In this document: positions 1 through 12,056 of the stretch, in pieces
Numbering within the stretch: position 1 is the stretch's first letter
Layout of the letters: each line of letters opens with the position of its first letter
NCBI GenBank assembly: GCA_951799425.1
Contig: OX637396.1
Coordinates: 36,882,701-36,946,700 of the forward strand
Source: Ilex aquifolium
Taxonomy: Eukaryota > Streptophyta > Magnoliopsida > Aquifoliales > Aquifoliaceae
Direction of reading: 5' to 3'
DNA length: 64,000 nt
Position numbers and translations under genes: made by a program
Notes under the pieces: generated by a model
The model's input: only the letters and a program-made list of their open reading frames with translations
What the model was told of the DNA's origin: nothing
Databases searched by the model: none

Positions 1-1684
1 TCTGGGAAGCAACCCTCCTCTTCCATCCGCAAGAACAATTTACTGGCCTCCGACAACATCCCATTCCTGCAGAGGCCATTGATCATTATGTTATATGTTA
101 CAACATCAGGCACCATACCTTTCTTCAAGATTTCATCAAACTGATCCTTCGCTGCTGCTATTTTACCAACTCTGCACATCCCATCAATGAGTGTGCTGAA
201 AACTTCAATATTAGCTTCAAGCCCAGCACTCTTAATAGACCTAAATACATCCATTGCCTCTTCGAGCAGTCCATTTTTGCAGAGCCCATTTAACAGTATA
301 GAATATGAACGCAAATCTGGAGATAACCCACAAGTTTGCATCTCATTGAATAGTCCCTTTGCGGTTTTAACTCTTCCTGCCTTGCAGAGTGCACCTATTA
401 GTGTGTTGTAAGTTACAGTGGTGGGCTTCAGCCCCTTCTCATGCATTTCCTGAAAGAGGCACATAGCTCCATCAATTGCCCGACCTTTACAATACCCATT
501 AATCAATGTATTGTAGCTAGTAACATTCTGTTCAAGACCTCTGTGTTCCATTGACTTAAACAGCTCTGCTGCATCATCCAAGCTACCTGTCAAACATAAT
601 CCATAAATCAGCGAATTATACGTAAATTCATTAGGATTCTTGCCTAGCCGAATCATAATGCAAACACCATCCTAGCTTCTCCCACCATCCCCCTTTTACA
701 GAGACAATCTATTAATATCGTAAATGTTACAACATTTGGTGAAATCCCTTGTCCAACCATTTTATCAAAAATTCTTGTAGCTTCCTTCCACAAATCCAGC
801 TGACAAAAACCATGAATCAAAGAATTATATGTTACTGCATCGGCAGAAATCCCTTGGCCAACCATTTCATCAAAAAGTGTCACAGCTTCTTTCAACCGGC
901 CTGAACTACACAAACCGTGAATTAAACAACAGTAAACAATGACATTTGGGGTAACACCTTCATGAATCATGTCGGAGAAAATATCAAATGCCTCATTCAT
1001 CAACCCATCTTTGCAAAGAGAATCAATGATCAGGCTATAAGTGAGGACATCAGCTTCACAATTGCTTTGCACCATCTTCCTATGCAATTCAATAGCAAGA
1101 CCAGTCTCTCGAATTTTACAGAGGCCATTTATAAGAATCCCATATGTGAGCACCTTTACTTCAACTTTCTCTTCAGTCATTTTATCAAGCAACTGAACTG
1201 CACTCAAAACCTTCCCCTCCTTACACATACCTTTAACCAAAGTACACAATGTAACTGAATCTGCTTTCAAACCCCTCCTCAACATTATGCCAAATACACA
1301 AAACCCAGCATTTATTTCACCCAAATGACAGCAACAATTAATTAAAATATTCAGAGTATACAATAAAAATACATCAAAATAGCATTTAAGTTTGGAGGTA
1401 GAGCCTAAAATATGATTAAATGTATCGATTGACGGTATGGGTTGCATTTGAACCATTTCGTCGAAGTACTTTACTGCATCTTTGAGCTTAATGTTACCTG
1501 ATTTACACTGATCCCTCACGTAACATTCGAACCGGTTCGGAAGACCAGTAACATTCTTTCTTGAACCAGATTTTCTGGGTTCGGAATTTGAGGAAATCTG
1601 AGGTGGGTTTGTAAAGAAAGAAGAGAGAGAGTGTGGGAATTTATTAGTCTTTTGTATTGCAGTTCTTGAAATAGTAGTTGGCAT
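1..1684 (-). pseudogene. PPR protein, restorer-of-fertility-like P-type, 3' end outside window, frameshifted
   Basis: P-class pentatricopeptide-repeat protein. The family binds organellar RNA one base per repeat, and this subclass is usually mitochondrial. Reading leftward from the ATG at 1684, a Ser/Thr/Arg-rich leader (possible organelle transit peptide) is followed by at least 13 repeats of about 35 residues with the P-type pattern, for example TYNSLIHGFCQ, TFTILIDCLCK, TYNTLIGALCK and TYNIMINGLCR. The TLNILINC start of the first clear repeat is typical of the RFL group. The first frame (343 codons) stops at 653. The PPR frame then continues open, shifted, from about 655 to base 1, so there is one small indel. 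The first repeat also looks about 13 residues short (KLKCYFDVFLLYTLNILINC), suggesting an in-frame deletion. Either a recent pseudogene or a gene with an assembly error; the C-terminus lies outside the window. Confidence 0.85.
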
Positions 1685-1789
1685 TCTTTTGCAACGTCAA
1701 GTTTGTATAACAAATTTATATGAATGGATTGATCTGTGCATGTAAAGACATTTAGGAGTTGCAGAGATGGAGGGTGGTGGAGCAATGAA

Positions 1790-2622
1790 CATGTCTATTG
1801 ATGATAATTTTTAAAGTTTGAACCTTTCGAGTTTGAACATCTACACAAAGGTGTGCATGTGGGGTGGGTTTGGGTGGTTGGTTTTTTTGGGTTACTAGGT
1901 AAAAATCAGGCAATGTATAATTTTTCTTATTTGGATTTACTTTATTAGTATCATAGCATGTGGATGGTGTCGGGTGAGATCAGTTTGTGTCAATTTTTTT
2001 TTGAGTTCGTATCAAAAAATACTTCACTCATACTTGATTTGTTTATTAATTTGTGTCTAACGAATCATGTCATATTAGATTCGTGTCGTATATGAACCGT
2101 GTATAACTAATATACAAACTAGTCGTATCGTGTACTTCTTTGATTGGTTTCACTCATATCCGATTCATTTATTAATCGTCTCTTGTTGAGTTTACTCGTT
2201 TATTAAACAAGTGATTTAAGAAAGACTCAAACTCTCTAATTTTGTGTTGTGTTCGTGTCGTATTAATGAGTTGTGTCATATTTTGACATCCCTAAGTGTC
2301 ACGATGAGTAGTCACAAATAATATAACTGAATTCTACCATGAAAAAATATTTTTTGATACGTTACTAAAAAAATATATTTCTGAATCATAGCCTTGTCTA
2401 TATGAATTTTTGGATAATATTATTTGGTAATTTTAAAAGTTTGAACCGTTTCATAAAAGTATGCAAAAAAAAAAAATTGTTTGATAATTTCCGTAAAAAA
2501 TTGGTTCGATTCACATTCTTTTTTTCTTTAATATAAGAACTTGGTATTTTTTATTATTTTAATGATTAGTAGTCACAAGTAAATTAAATCAAGATATACG
2601 CTTAAAAATTATTTTTTAATGG
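1790..2622. other. AT-rich intergenic stretch with a decayed repeat
   Basis: No gene seen. Between about 1980 and 2297 there is a GTGTCGTATT-rich sequence ending in TTTTGACATCCCTAAG. This resembles the terminus of plant hAT-type MITEs (reverse complement begins CTTAGGGATGTCAAAA). A matching left end was not found, so this is probably a degraded fragment. Confidence 0.3.
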
Positions 2623-5600
2623 TGATAATGATAGGATTTTGATTTGGGCTGCCGATCCAAAACTCAGAGTATCCAATGGGCCCAATGGTTATACCACAAC
2701 CCAAGTGGCCCATCCGCAGCCCATTTGCCTCGCAATAGGAATGGACCATAATACATAGAAGATAGTCCAACAAAGACCATATTGGTACGATCATGCTCGG
2801 CCATGTCAAGCTCAGTGGAAATGAGCCCGGAGATAAGGAGCTCGGTATTCGCCAGACCCTAAACACCTCCCATCACGCCACGTGTTCAGGGGACAACTTC
2901 TGGAGCCATTAACGAACGCGTACTCACTGGTAAAGGGAATATTTGCGCACATTCCATTGAAGGACCGTGGATACGATTTGTGTTAGGGTAACGATCACCA
3001 CTACAAGACAAAAAGGAGGGAACCACAGAATCAGCCGAGGGAAGAAGAAGATCGCAGAAAACCCTAGATAACTACTTGTATATATATAACACCCACACAC
3101 TTTAAGGGAGGAGGAGATTTGAAAAACCTATACTCACGAGACACCGTTCACACTAGCTCTAAGCTAAGAAACCTACTATAATATTCTTCTTCAAGCAATA
3201 CAAACCCTATAGAGCAAGAGTCTCCATTATAGTGGATGTCGCCTTGGTCTTTCGGCTAGGGTGAACCACTTATATATTGTCATTGATCCCACTTCATCAT
3301 ACATTTTCTCTGTTAACTTAGAGATTTACACTATCCCCCCCCCACCAACATTCTATTAAGTGAAAATTGAGGGTGAGTCCTTCTAGATGGACTTATAATG
3401 ACTTGAGTCCTGGAAGGAAACTTATTTGGGGGTAAGTCCATGTTTAAACTTATATGTAGGTACTTAAGTCCACTTATTTTTTAAATCTCAAAATTACCCC
3501 TAATGGTGTTAGTTTTGTCCAGTTATGGAAAGTCACATAAGTTAGATCATTGAGGTATATATGAAAATCCTTGATTGAGTTATATATGAAAATCGTTTAT
3601 TAAATATTATAATAATTAATGGAAGTTTTATATGGAAGTTACATATTCTTATAGTTATATATGGAAGTTTGATGTACGAATAAATCAATGGTCTATTAAG
3701 TCAAAATAAGATCACAAAATTTTCTTAACAATTCAAAATTTCATTAACATTAGTGTTACTATAGTGACACGAATGAGATTGTTTTCCTTAAAATACTCAA
3801 TACCCAAAATGAAGAATTCCACAATTTTAAATAGTAACACAAACTCAACCCCAATTTCGATTTTACTCTTCAAGTTTACTATGGAATCCATTGACAAAGT
3901 TACAGTTGATTCTTTGCATTCAAAACATCTTCACAACTTTGAGATTCAAAAATAGAGTTAACGTATGTGATTTTACATGAAAGTTGATGTTCATTGTAGG
4001 GTTTTAAAAAACTTCTACATAATCTTTAGTTCAAACTGTCCATTTTTTTTTTGCATTCCTAATTTAAAAATTGAGATTCATTATTACTAAATTAAAGTGT
4101 TATATAATTTGATTTTATTATTTTCTTTGTTGTGCAAGACATTCGAAATACCTTGGTTGTGTGTCTGTGAAATAGATCATGTTACTGTGTGATAACTGTA
4201 AAATAGATTTCAGAATTTCGATGTTTTGATGTTCTTGATTGGTGTTGAGTATCCTAAATCAACTGTCAACGGTGTGTTACTACTAGAAATTTTATAAATT
4301 TTCAATTTGTGGATCGTATTTTCACTATAATCTTTCGAAAATTGATGTTACTGTTAAAATCCTATTGTCTTGTATTTGTAAAAGTCGATGTGTTACTGAA
4401 CACAAACCTTTGATGTTACTGTGAAAAATTAAATGTGTATATTACATAATATACATCTATAGGTTTGCAATTAGTAGTGTAAGTGAAAATTGGGGTTGAG
4501 TTTGTGTTACTATTTGAAATGGTGGAATTCTTCATTTTGGGTATTGAGTATTTTAAGGAAAACAATCACATTCGTGTCACTATAGTAATATTCGTGTCAC
4601 TATAGTAAAATTAGTGTTACTATAATAATACTAATATTAAGAAAATTTTGAATTGTTAAAGAAATTTTGTGATTTGATTTTGACTTAATAAATCAACGAT
4701 TTATTCGTACATCAAGCTTCTATATATAACTATCAGAATATATAACTTCCATATAAAACTTTCGTTAATTATCATAATATTTAATAAACGGTTTCCATAT
4801 ATAACTCAATCAAGAGTTTCCATATATACATCAATGATCTAATCTATGTGAATGAGACGGTAAGTCAGATGTCAGTTATTTCTTTTTCAAAGGGTAGAGG
4901 TACAACAGTAAACTTGACAAAAAGTGGACTTAAAACCAAATAGGTTTCCTTGCCGGGCTTATCTCCAAATAAGTCCATATAGGGGGACCGACCTCCAAAT
5001 TTCCCTTTTATTAAACATTGTTCTGGATTTGGGCTGAGCATTTTCGAGCACTATCAGCTTGGCGCCGTTTGTGGGAAACGGTTTTCATCGTTTCTTTTGA
5101 GTTTTCTTTGTACATCTGTTAGTTTGATGATTTCGACTCGAAATATGAGTAAATCTCACGCAAACCCCCAAGTCCCACCGATTCTACTAGAGAGCTTCCC
5201 CGCCGCAACAACGGACTTTGAGAACTTTCCTCCAACGGTAGACCCTCCTCCTCTCAATGAGTTGGAGACATACCGTCGTACTACCATGCAACTAATGAAG
5301 CAAAATCAAGACTTAGTGGCGTGGATACAGGTGCACCATCTCCCACAGGCTTCACTTATGCAGCCACCATCTCTATCTCCAGTCCAGAATGATATTCTTC
5401 ATCAGGACCGTCATATACCACCCAATGGAGTTACAAACTTCTACGAGCACAGCCATTCAAGGGAAAACCACCGGCAGAGGCAGCCAGATGAATGCACAGA
5501 CGATGAGGCCCATAGTCGGGCTAGAGCCGTACCCAGAGAAGACCGACCCTTGCCTCCGCATGAAGCCATGGACCATTTTTTGGAGCAGAAATTCCGTGAG

Positions 5601-7893
5601 ATCCAACTGGAACTCGGAAATATGAAAGAAGTGGTTAAAGGGAAAGCTCCTTTCACCATGGATGTTTTAGTTCAGCAAACCGAATCACCTTTCACCACTG
5701 AGATCCTCCATTTTCCCTTTTTTCAGAAGTTGAGGATGTCGCAGATAGAGGCATTCGATGGAACGAAGGATCCAGTGGACCACTTGAACTCGTACAAAAA
5801 TCAAATGGAACTACACAGATATCCGGACCCTATTCGGTGCCGAGTTTTTGCCATAACCCTCAAAGGGTCGGCGATAGCTTGGTTTAACAGATTGCAGCCA
5901 TCTTCGATCTCTTCTTTTCGGGAGCTATCCATATAGTTTGTTTCTCATTTCATAGGAGCTAGAACCTACAGGAAACCGTCTTACCATCTACTGAGCATTA
6001 GACTTAGGCCCAACGAGTCCCTTCGGAGTTATGTGCAACGCTTCAACCAGAAATCTTTGAAAGTAAAGAGTATCGATGATAAATTTGCCTTGACCACTTT
6101 TATGTCATGACTCGACCTCCAATCAAAGGACCTTCTCTTTTCGATTGCCAAGAACCCTCAGGCCACTATGACCGAGGTGCTCACAAAGGCTGAGAAGTAC
6201 ATCAATGGAGAGGAGGCCCTTCGCTTAAAGGGAGGATCATCGTCTACAGGCAAATGAGAGAAAAAGAAGAGAGAGCGTAGTCCGAGAAAAGAAAAGAGAC
6301 GTGATCAATCCCCTCGGAGAGATTGGTCTCCCAGAAGAGATAGAGAGCCTTCCCCAAAGCGGAGGGGTAACGTCAAAGACCCTCTTGGACCTCCACCCCA
6401 GGAATTGCAACCCAGATATGTTCCAGCTCAGCTCCCGCCCCTGACTACCTCCATTTCTCAAGTCCTCCATGAAATCCAAAACGAGAGGTTTGTCAAGTGG
6501 CCACTACGGATGAAATCCGATCCCAGGAGACTAGACCCCACCAAATACTGTAATTTCCACAAAGATACTAGTCATGAGATCGATGATTGCATTCAGCTGA
6601 AGAAGGAGATAAAGTACCTGTTCCAGAGAGGCCATTTACGGCACTATGTAGTTGGAGAAAGAAGCGAACGGAATGATCAAGAGAGGGAAGATCGAGTGGT
6701 CATGCCACCCCCGCAACAACACCAATAGGCCCTTGGAGAAATCAGGGTCATCTCAGGTGGCTTTGCGGGTGGAGGTGAATTTAGCTCAGCCAGGAAGGCA
6801 CACGCCAGAAGGGCGAGATCATATGACTTTCTTGAGGTGCAAGCGGTTAGGAAAGCTCCGCGCAGGGATGTAGAAATAACCTTCTCAGATGCCGACCTAG
6901 AGGAAGTCAACACCCTCATGACGATCCATTGGTGGTTAAGGCCATTATTGCGAACAAGGTTGTACACCGTGTGTTGGTGGACAATGGAAGCTCGACAGAT
7001 ATCATCTTCCTTTCCGCCTTTGATCAAATTGGTATAGATAGATCAAAACTTGAACTAGTGAGAACCCATCTCCTAGGCTTCTCGGGAGAAAGGGTCCTGC
7101 CCATTGGATCCATCCAGCTAGTCCTTACCCTAGGGGGACCACCCTTGCCAAGTTACCACTATAGTTCGTTTCTTGGTGGTGGACGCCCCTTTTGCTTACA
7201 ATGTATTACTTGGGAGGCCCTCCCTCAACTCCATCAGAGTCATCTCGTCAGCGTACCACTTAGTCATGAAATTCCTCATGGAGAATGGGGTTGGAATGGT
7301 GAGAGGAGATCAATGCCTCGCCAGGGAGTGCTATGTAGCATCTATGAGACAGAGAGAAGTAGAATCTGTTCAACTGGAGGACTTAGATATGAGGGAAGAA
7401 TTGAAAACCCGACCAACCCTCTCGGAGCAGCTGGAGCCCGTACAGATCGACGAGGATCCCGGGCATGTGGTCTTTGTAGGCTCGATGCTGCTTCGGGATA
7501 TCAAAGACAAACTCATCATGTTCTTGAAAGAAAATGCTGACGTGTTCGCCTAGAAACAAGAGGATATGGAAGGAATTGACCCAGGAGTAATTGTACATCG
7601 GCTCAGCGTCAACCCGAACTGTATGTCGGTCAGGTAGAAGAGGAGAAGTTTTGCTCCAAAGAGGCAGAAAGCGATCAAGGAAGAGGTGGCTAAGTTACTG
7701 CGAGCAAAGGCAATCAGGGAGGTTGATTACCCGACCTGGTTAGCCAACGTGATACTAGTCAAGAAGGTGAACGGGAAATAATGACTCTATATTGACTTCA
7801 CCTACCTCAACCGTGCATGCCCTAAGGATAGCTTTCTTTTACCCAGAATTGATTTGATAGTCGATGCCACAGACAAGCTATGCAAAATGTTCT
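2623..7893 (+). mobile_element. Fossil Ty3/Gypsy retrotransposon, 5' LTR plus gag-protease-partial RT
   Basis: An old LTR retrotransposon copy. The 5' LTR runs from TGATAATGAT to GCACTATCA (2623-5056) but is swollen by a nested DNA transposon at 3360-5005, so the LTR itself is about 0.78 kb. Just inside is the sequence TTGGCGCCGTTTGTGGGAA, found at the start of the internal region in many plant Gypsy elements. Then come a gag region (about 5097-6728, retrotransposon gag core near 5750-5930 and a degenerate Cys/His knuckle near 6548-6595), an aspartic protease with VDNGSS near 6976, and the first part of reverse transcriptase near 7600-7890. The rest of pol and the 3' LTR are absent. The coding part is broken many times. 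Gag and protease style resembles the Tat lineage (inference). Confidence 0.85.
3360..5005. mobile_element. Foldback / Mutator-like non-autonomous DNA transposon nested in the Gypsy LTR
   Basis: The left arm (3360 to about 3880) and right arm (about 4480-5005) are long imperfect inverted repeats. For example, the run from TTCCTTAAAATACTCAATAC near 3784 returns as its reverse complement near 4537. Termini read GTGAAAATTGAGGGTGAGTCC on the left and, reverse-complemented, GGGAAATTTGGAGGTCGGTCC on the right. Flanks carry a near-perfect 9-bp duplication, TTCTATTAA (3351-3359) and TTTTATTAA (5006-5014), the size expected of Mutator-like elements. No transposase is encoded; the 63-codon frame in the left arm is a chance ORF. 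Confidence 0.75.
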
Positions 7894-7959
7894 TAATGGG
7901 TGGGAGAAGTGATAATTGCTATATCATCATAAAATTCACACACATTACTACAAGTAGGG

Positions 7960-8245
7960 TTGATAATCGAGCTGATCTTGTCGAACTCATTTTTCTATAA
8001 AATTCTTCAAGCTCGGCTAATTTAGAAAAGGAGCCGAGCTGAGCCCAAAACAAGCCGAGCGCGAGTAGCTAAACTATTTTACATATAAGCAAGTTGAACT
8101 TTGCGAGCTCGAACTGAGTCTTTTAGACTCATTTTTTAAATGAATCAAAAAATTATTCAAACTCAACTCATTTAGAACACAAATCGAGCTCGAGTCGAGT
8201 CCTATTCGAGCCGAATCTGAGTAAGCTCGACTCAATTATCAGCTG
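7960..8245. mobile_element. MITE-like repeat rich in CGAGCTCGAG-type palindromes
   Basis: The stretch opens with TAGGGTTGATAATCGAGCTG and closes with CTCGACTCAATTATCAGCTGA, whose reverse complement matches the opening imperfectly. Inside are several AGCCGAGC/GAGCTCGAGTC motifs in both orientations, a pattern of common plant hAT-like MITEs. No convincing target duplication was seen. The flanking stretch 8246-8386 holds nothing else recognisable. Confidence 0.45.
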
Positions 8246-8386
8246 AAAAGACAATCACCATGAGAACTGCAACTATATCTTTTGATAGCAAACAATTGCA
8301 TTAGATTTTTGATCAAAAAAAAAAAAACAATTGCATTATATTTCTTTAGCTACAAAAGCTTTATTGCCAAATACAAAAGCTTAATG

Positions 8387-9379
8387 TCACAGTTTACATG
8401 GATTCAATGGCACCCCACACAAACAACGGTTGTGAAAGAACGACGAATTATCGAAACCCTCCGACCAATACTTCAATTTCCATCTGGTAGGTATCTCTCC
8501 ACACAATCTATTATAAGTAACATTCAACCGTTGCAAAAGAATTGCATCAGTAATTTGGGTCGGAATACTCCCATAAATCTTATTGTGTGATATATCCAAC
8601 GTTACCAATGGGTCCATAAACTTCACTTTCGAGAAATCAAACTCGAAATTATTTCTCGATATCACAAGAGTACCAGTGGCCTTATTGGTGCCAAAAAACA
8701 TCGACCCATCGCCCAAAAAATTATTTCTCAAAATATCAATTCCAGAAAAGTTTATGTTGGCAAATGATGCAGAAATTTCACGCATAGTTGTGACATAGAA
8801 AAAGTCCTAGTGGTGTGCCTCAATCATGAAAATGTCCGAAAGATTCAGGGATAGTCCCGGTGAGTTGGTTTCGGCTAAGTTCTATATATATGATATTAGG
8901 CATTGTTGCAAGTGATGGTGGGATTGAACCAGAAAGTTTATTGAATGAGAGCTCAAGAAATCTGAGTTTTTTTAGGTCTGCAAGAGAATTGGGTATGGAG
9001 CCTGAGATATTGCACCAACTGATTTCCATGGAATCAAGTTGTGATAATTTTCTGATGGCCGGAGGAATCTCGCCGACGAGAAATGGGATCTTGTGAAACC
9101 GGAGGATTTGGAGGTGGATCAGATTGGCGATGACCGGAGGAATGGTGCCGGAGAGATAATCAGAGATGATGGTAGTCTAGTGACAAAGTTGGTGGTCTCA
9201 TCACATTCTACACCATACCAGTCACAGCAATCAAAATTAGGGTCCCATGTGGGCAATGGGTTAGGATTTGAGAAGCTGTATTTGAATTTTAGAAGGGCAG
9301 TTTTGTCATTTCCATCACAACGTTCCGCCGGAAAGACGCGGGCTGGAAACAAGAGGAAGAATAGAAGCAGAAGCATCAT
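8387..9379 (-). pseudogene. PGIP-like LRR protein, degraded copy A
   Basis: Homologous over its whole length to the intact PGIP-like gene at 28150-29145. The N-terminal block (9379 down to about 9190) has the hydrophobic signal peptide MMLLLLFFLLF, the AERCDGNDKTALLKFK cap motif and the DCCDWYGVECDETTN cap. A middle block near 9029-8820 carries LRRs such as LSFNKLSGSIPPSLA. A C-terminal block (8785-8387) carries LDISHNKIYGSIP and ends in the FHNRCLCGVPLNPCK cap. The blocks lie in different frames: the frame is lost just after the N-terminal cap and again near 8820, so there are at least two frameshifts or stops. It is the most diverged of the four copies, and its flanks are not part of the duplicated module. 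No inhibitor can be made from it as it stands. Confidence 0.85.
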
Positions 9380-9825
9380 CAGAGCTGGTCAATGGGTATA
9401 TAAAATTTGAGTTAGAACCATAGATTTATAAGTGTATGTGGATATGGTAGGATATAACATATGGTCAAAATTGGTGAACCCCATCATGCTATCTCTTTAT
9501 TGCTTGCTTTGTTGTTGGCTGTTTTCTATATATGGTGGGTGATAGAAACCTTTGGATATGGTGAGATGCAGTTGTGACAAGTATGTGATTTCTCTTGTTT
9601 AACAGTTGTGACAAGTATTGGACAAAGCAAACAATATTTTGTACTATGGTTTGGTGTTTTCACACAAGCATGAGAACTATAAACCACAAGTACTCTTATT
9701 AAACTCGGCTCGGCGTGGCACATTGGATCAATCAGATGATCGAATAATTAGACCGAGTTGGATTAATATTTTGAATCGTATACAAAAAATTTTAAAATAA
9801 GATAATTTAGATAAATTTATATAAA
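9380..9825. other. Intergenic spacer, nothing recognised
   Basis: AT-rich sequence upstream of degraded PGIP copy A. I see no coding, RNA or transposon signal beyond short chance frames. Confidence 0.4.
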
Positions 9826-10258
9826 CCCGAACACGTATAACCCGAAAAGATAAAAGACCAAACCAAAAGGCCAAACCCTTTCTACTAGTACCCACTCTCA
9901 ACGTGCAACTGTGACCTCCCAATAGTGCAGCCATCACTCACATCAGCAATTTCCAAGAATCTTCACCCTGTTTTTGAAAAGTTGTTTGATTGCATGAATT
10001 AATTTTCCAAAATAGCCCTATCTTGATCCCTCTATATTCTCATTCTCTCTCTTAATTTTGAATTGACATGTAGGATTAGAGTGTTAATTGCATGTATTGT
10101 GGAGATATTTGAAATTTTTTTACATGCATTTTTAGTTTAGGAAATGTTATTTGTACCTAATTTAGTGATTTTATTTGGTGAGATGATGGATCATAACCAT
10201 TGAATTGATAGTGGGTCCCAACTAATAGTAGAGTCTACTTTCAATCTAATTATAGAGA

Positions 10259-10516
10259 ATGATAAGGTTACCAAATAAGAACCCCGTAAACTCATTGAAG
10301 GAGATTGGAACTATCCAGAAAGACATATTACAGTATGCCCAACAGATCCCCCGAGTCCACTTTGAAGCTATAAGCAGAGAAGCAAATATGGTAGCTCATG
10401 TGGTGGCAACACAATTGAGGAAGGGTCTCTTACATGCACAGACACAGTGGAATGAACATCTACTACCATTTCTAAACCAAATACTTTGTAGTGAACCAAG
10501 AGCTGGAATTGGATGA
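10259..10516 (+). mobile_element. Fragment of RNase H-like domain, LINE-type
   Basis: An 85-codon frame contains NSLKEIGTIQKDILQYAQQI and VHFEAISREANMVAHVVA. These resemble the C-terminal part of the plant RNase H-like (RVT_3) domain found in LINE reverse transcriptases and some domesticated proteins. No upstream reverse transcriptase is present. Its downstream tail (ACTTTGTAGTGAACCAAGAG near 10483) also occurs at 16783 and 27345, where the coding part is missing. A LINE relic is most likely; a fragment of a host RNase H-like gene is the alternative. Confidence 0.5.
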
Positions 10517-10804
10517 AGTTTATTCAATGTAACTAAGAAGGTCGATGTAACATTACTCTTTTTAGTTAATGTGTTCTACACTAATGAACAGGTTTTAAGG
10601 GGCTTAGTGGGAGCTTCTGCCATTAATCTAGACTTGCACGATCTATTAATTTTTAATAAGACTCGTCAATTTAAATTGAAACAAACAAGAATAGTACAAT
10701 ACGAGGCTCGAATCATAATCAAATTAAGCCATCAAACCGATAATTACATATGATGAGATGTCGTTTTGCTACATAGCTTGATTGCCAAAAGTCACAGCAT
10801 AATG

Positions 10805-12020
10805 TCATGGTTTACATGGATTCAGTGGCATCCCACACAAACAACGGTTGTGAAAGAACGACGAATTATCGAAACCCTCCGGCCGATACTTCAATTTCCA
10901 GCCGGTGGGTATCTCCCCACACAATCTGTTATAAGTAACATTTAATTCCTGCAAAAGAATGGATTCAATGATCTGGGTCGGAATCCTCCCATAAATCCTA
11001 TTATGGGATATATCCAGCGTTACCAATGGCTTCATAAACCTCACTTTCGAGAAATCGAACTCGAAATTATTTCTCGATATCACAAGAACATCGGTGGGCT
11101 TATTCGTGCCAAAAAACATAGACCCATCGCCCGAAAAATTATTTCTCGAAAGATAGATTCTAGAAAAGTTTACGGTGGCTAAAGAAGGTGGAATTTCACC
11201 GGAGAGACTGTTATGTGATAGGTCAAGTGCTAGTCCTGAATCTGGAAAGTGTCCAAAAGATTCCGGTACCGTCCCGGTGAGCCGGTTCCGGCTAAGATCA
11301 ATGGAGAAAATGATTGGCAGTGTGGAAAGCGATGGTGGGATTGAGCCGGAGAGTTTGTTGAAGGAGAGGTCGAGGAATCTAAGGGGATGTTTGGTAACTG
11401 CTTTTGTTTTGTGTCTTTGTTTTCAATTTTTGTCAAAAATGAAAACAAAAATATGTTTGGATACTTTTTTTGTTTTTGTTTTATATTAGTTGTCTTGGAA
11501 AAAATGGGAACAAAGACAAAAAAATAGGAACAAAAAAATTGTGTTTCAGGAAACACCCAAAACACAAGACACGCGCGCAAGTCAGCTAAAAGTTTTAATG
11601 AGGTCTCGGATTCGAGTCTCATTACCAACAAAAATGTGTTATTTTTTATGGAGCTATAAAAGAAGACTTCAGCCGCCTGCTCACCCATTCTCTCGCTCCC
11701 TCCTGCTCTCTCTCTCTCTATCTCTCTCTCTCTCTCTCTCTCTGTATACGAACGAAGAGAACTGTGGAAGAAGATGACGATCTCTGTCACTGTGGAACTG
11801 TGGATCGCGTGGAAGAAGACGATCTCTGTCACTGTGGAAGAAGATGATGCTCCCTCTCTCTCTCTCTCTCTCTCTTGCTCGCTATCTGTGAAACCCATAA
11901 ACGAAGGCACGGATCTGTGCATATATGCACAGATTGAGGCGTGGGTGTGTGTGAGAGTGACGAATATGTGTGTGTTGTGTTGTGTGATGCACAGATCTGT
12001 GCATATATGTGTGTGTGTGC

Positions 12021-12056
<36 letters not shown>

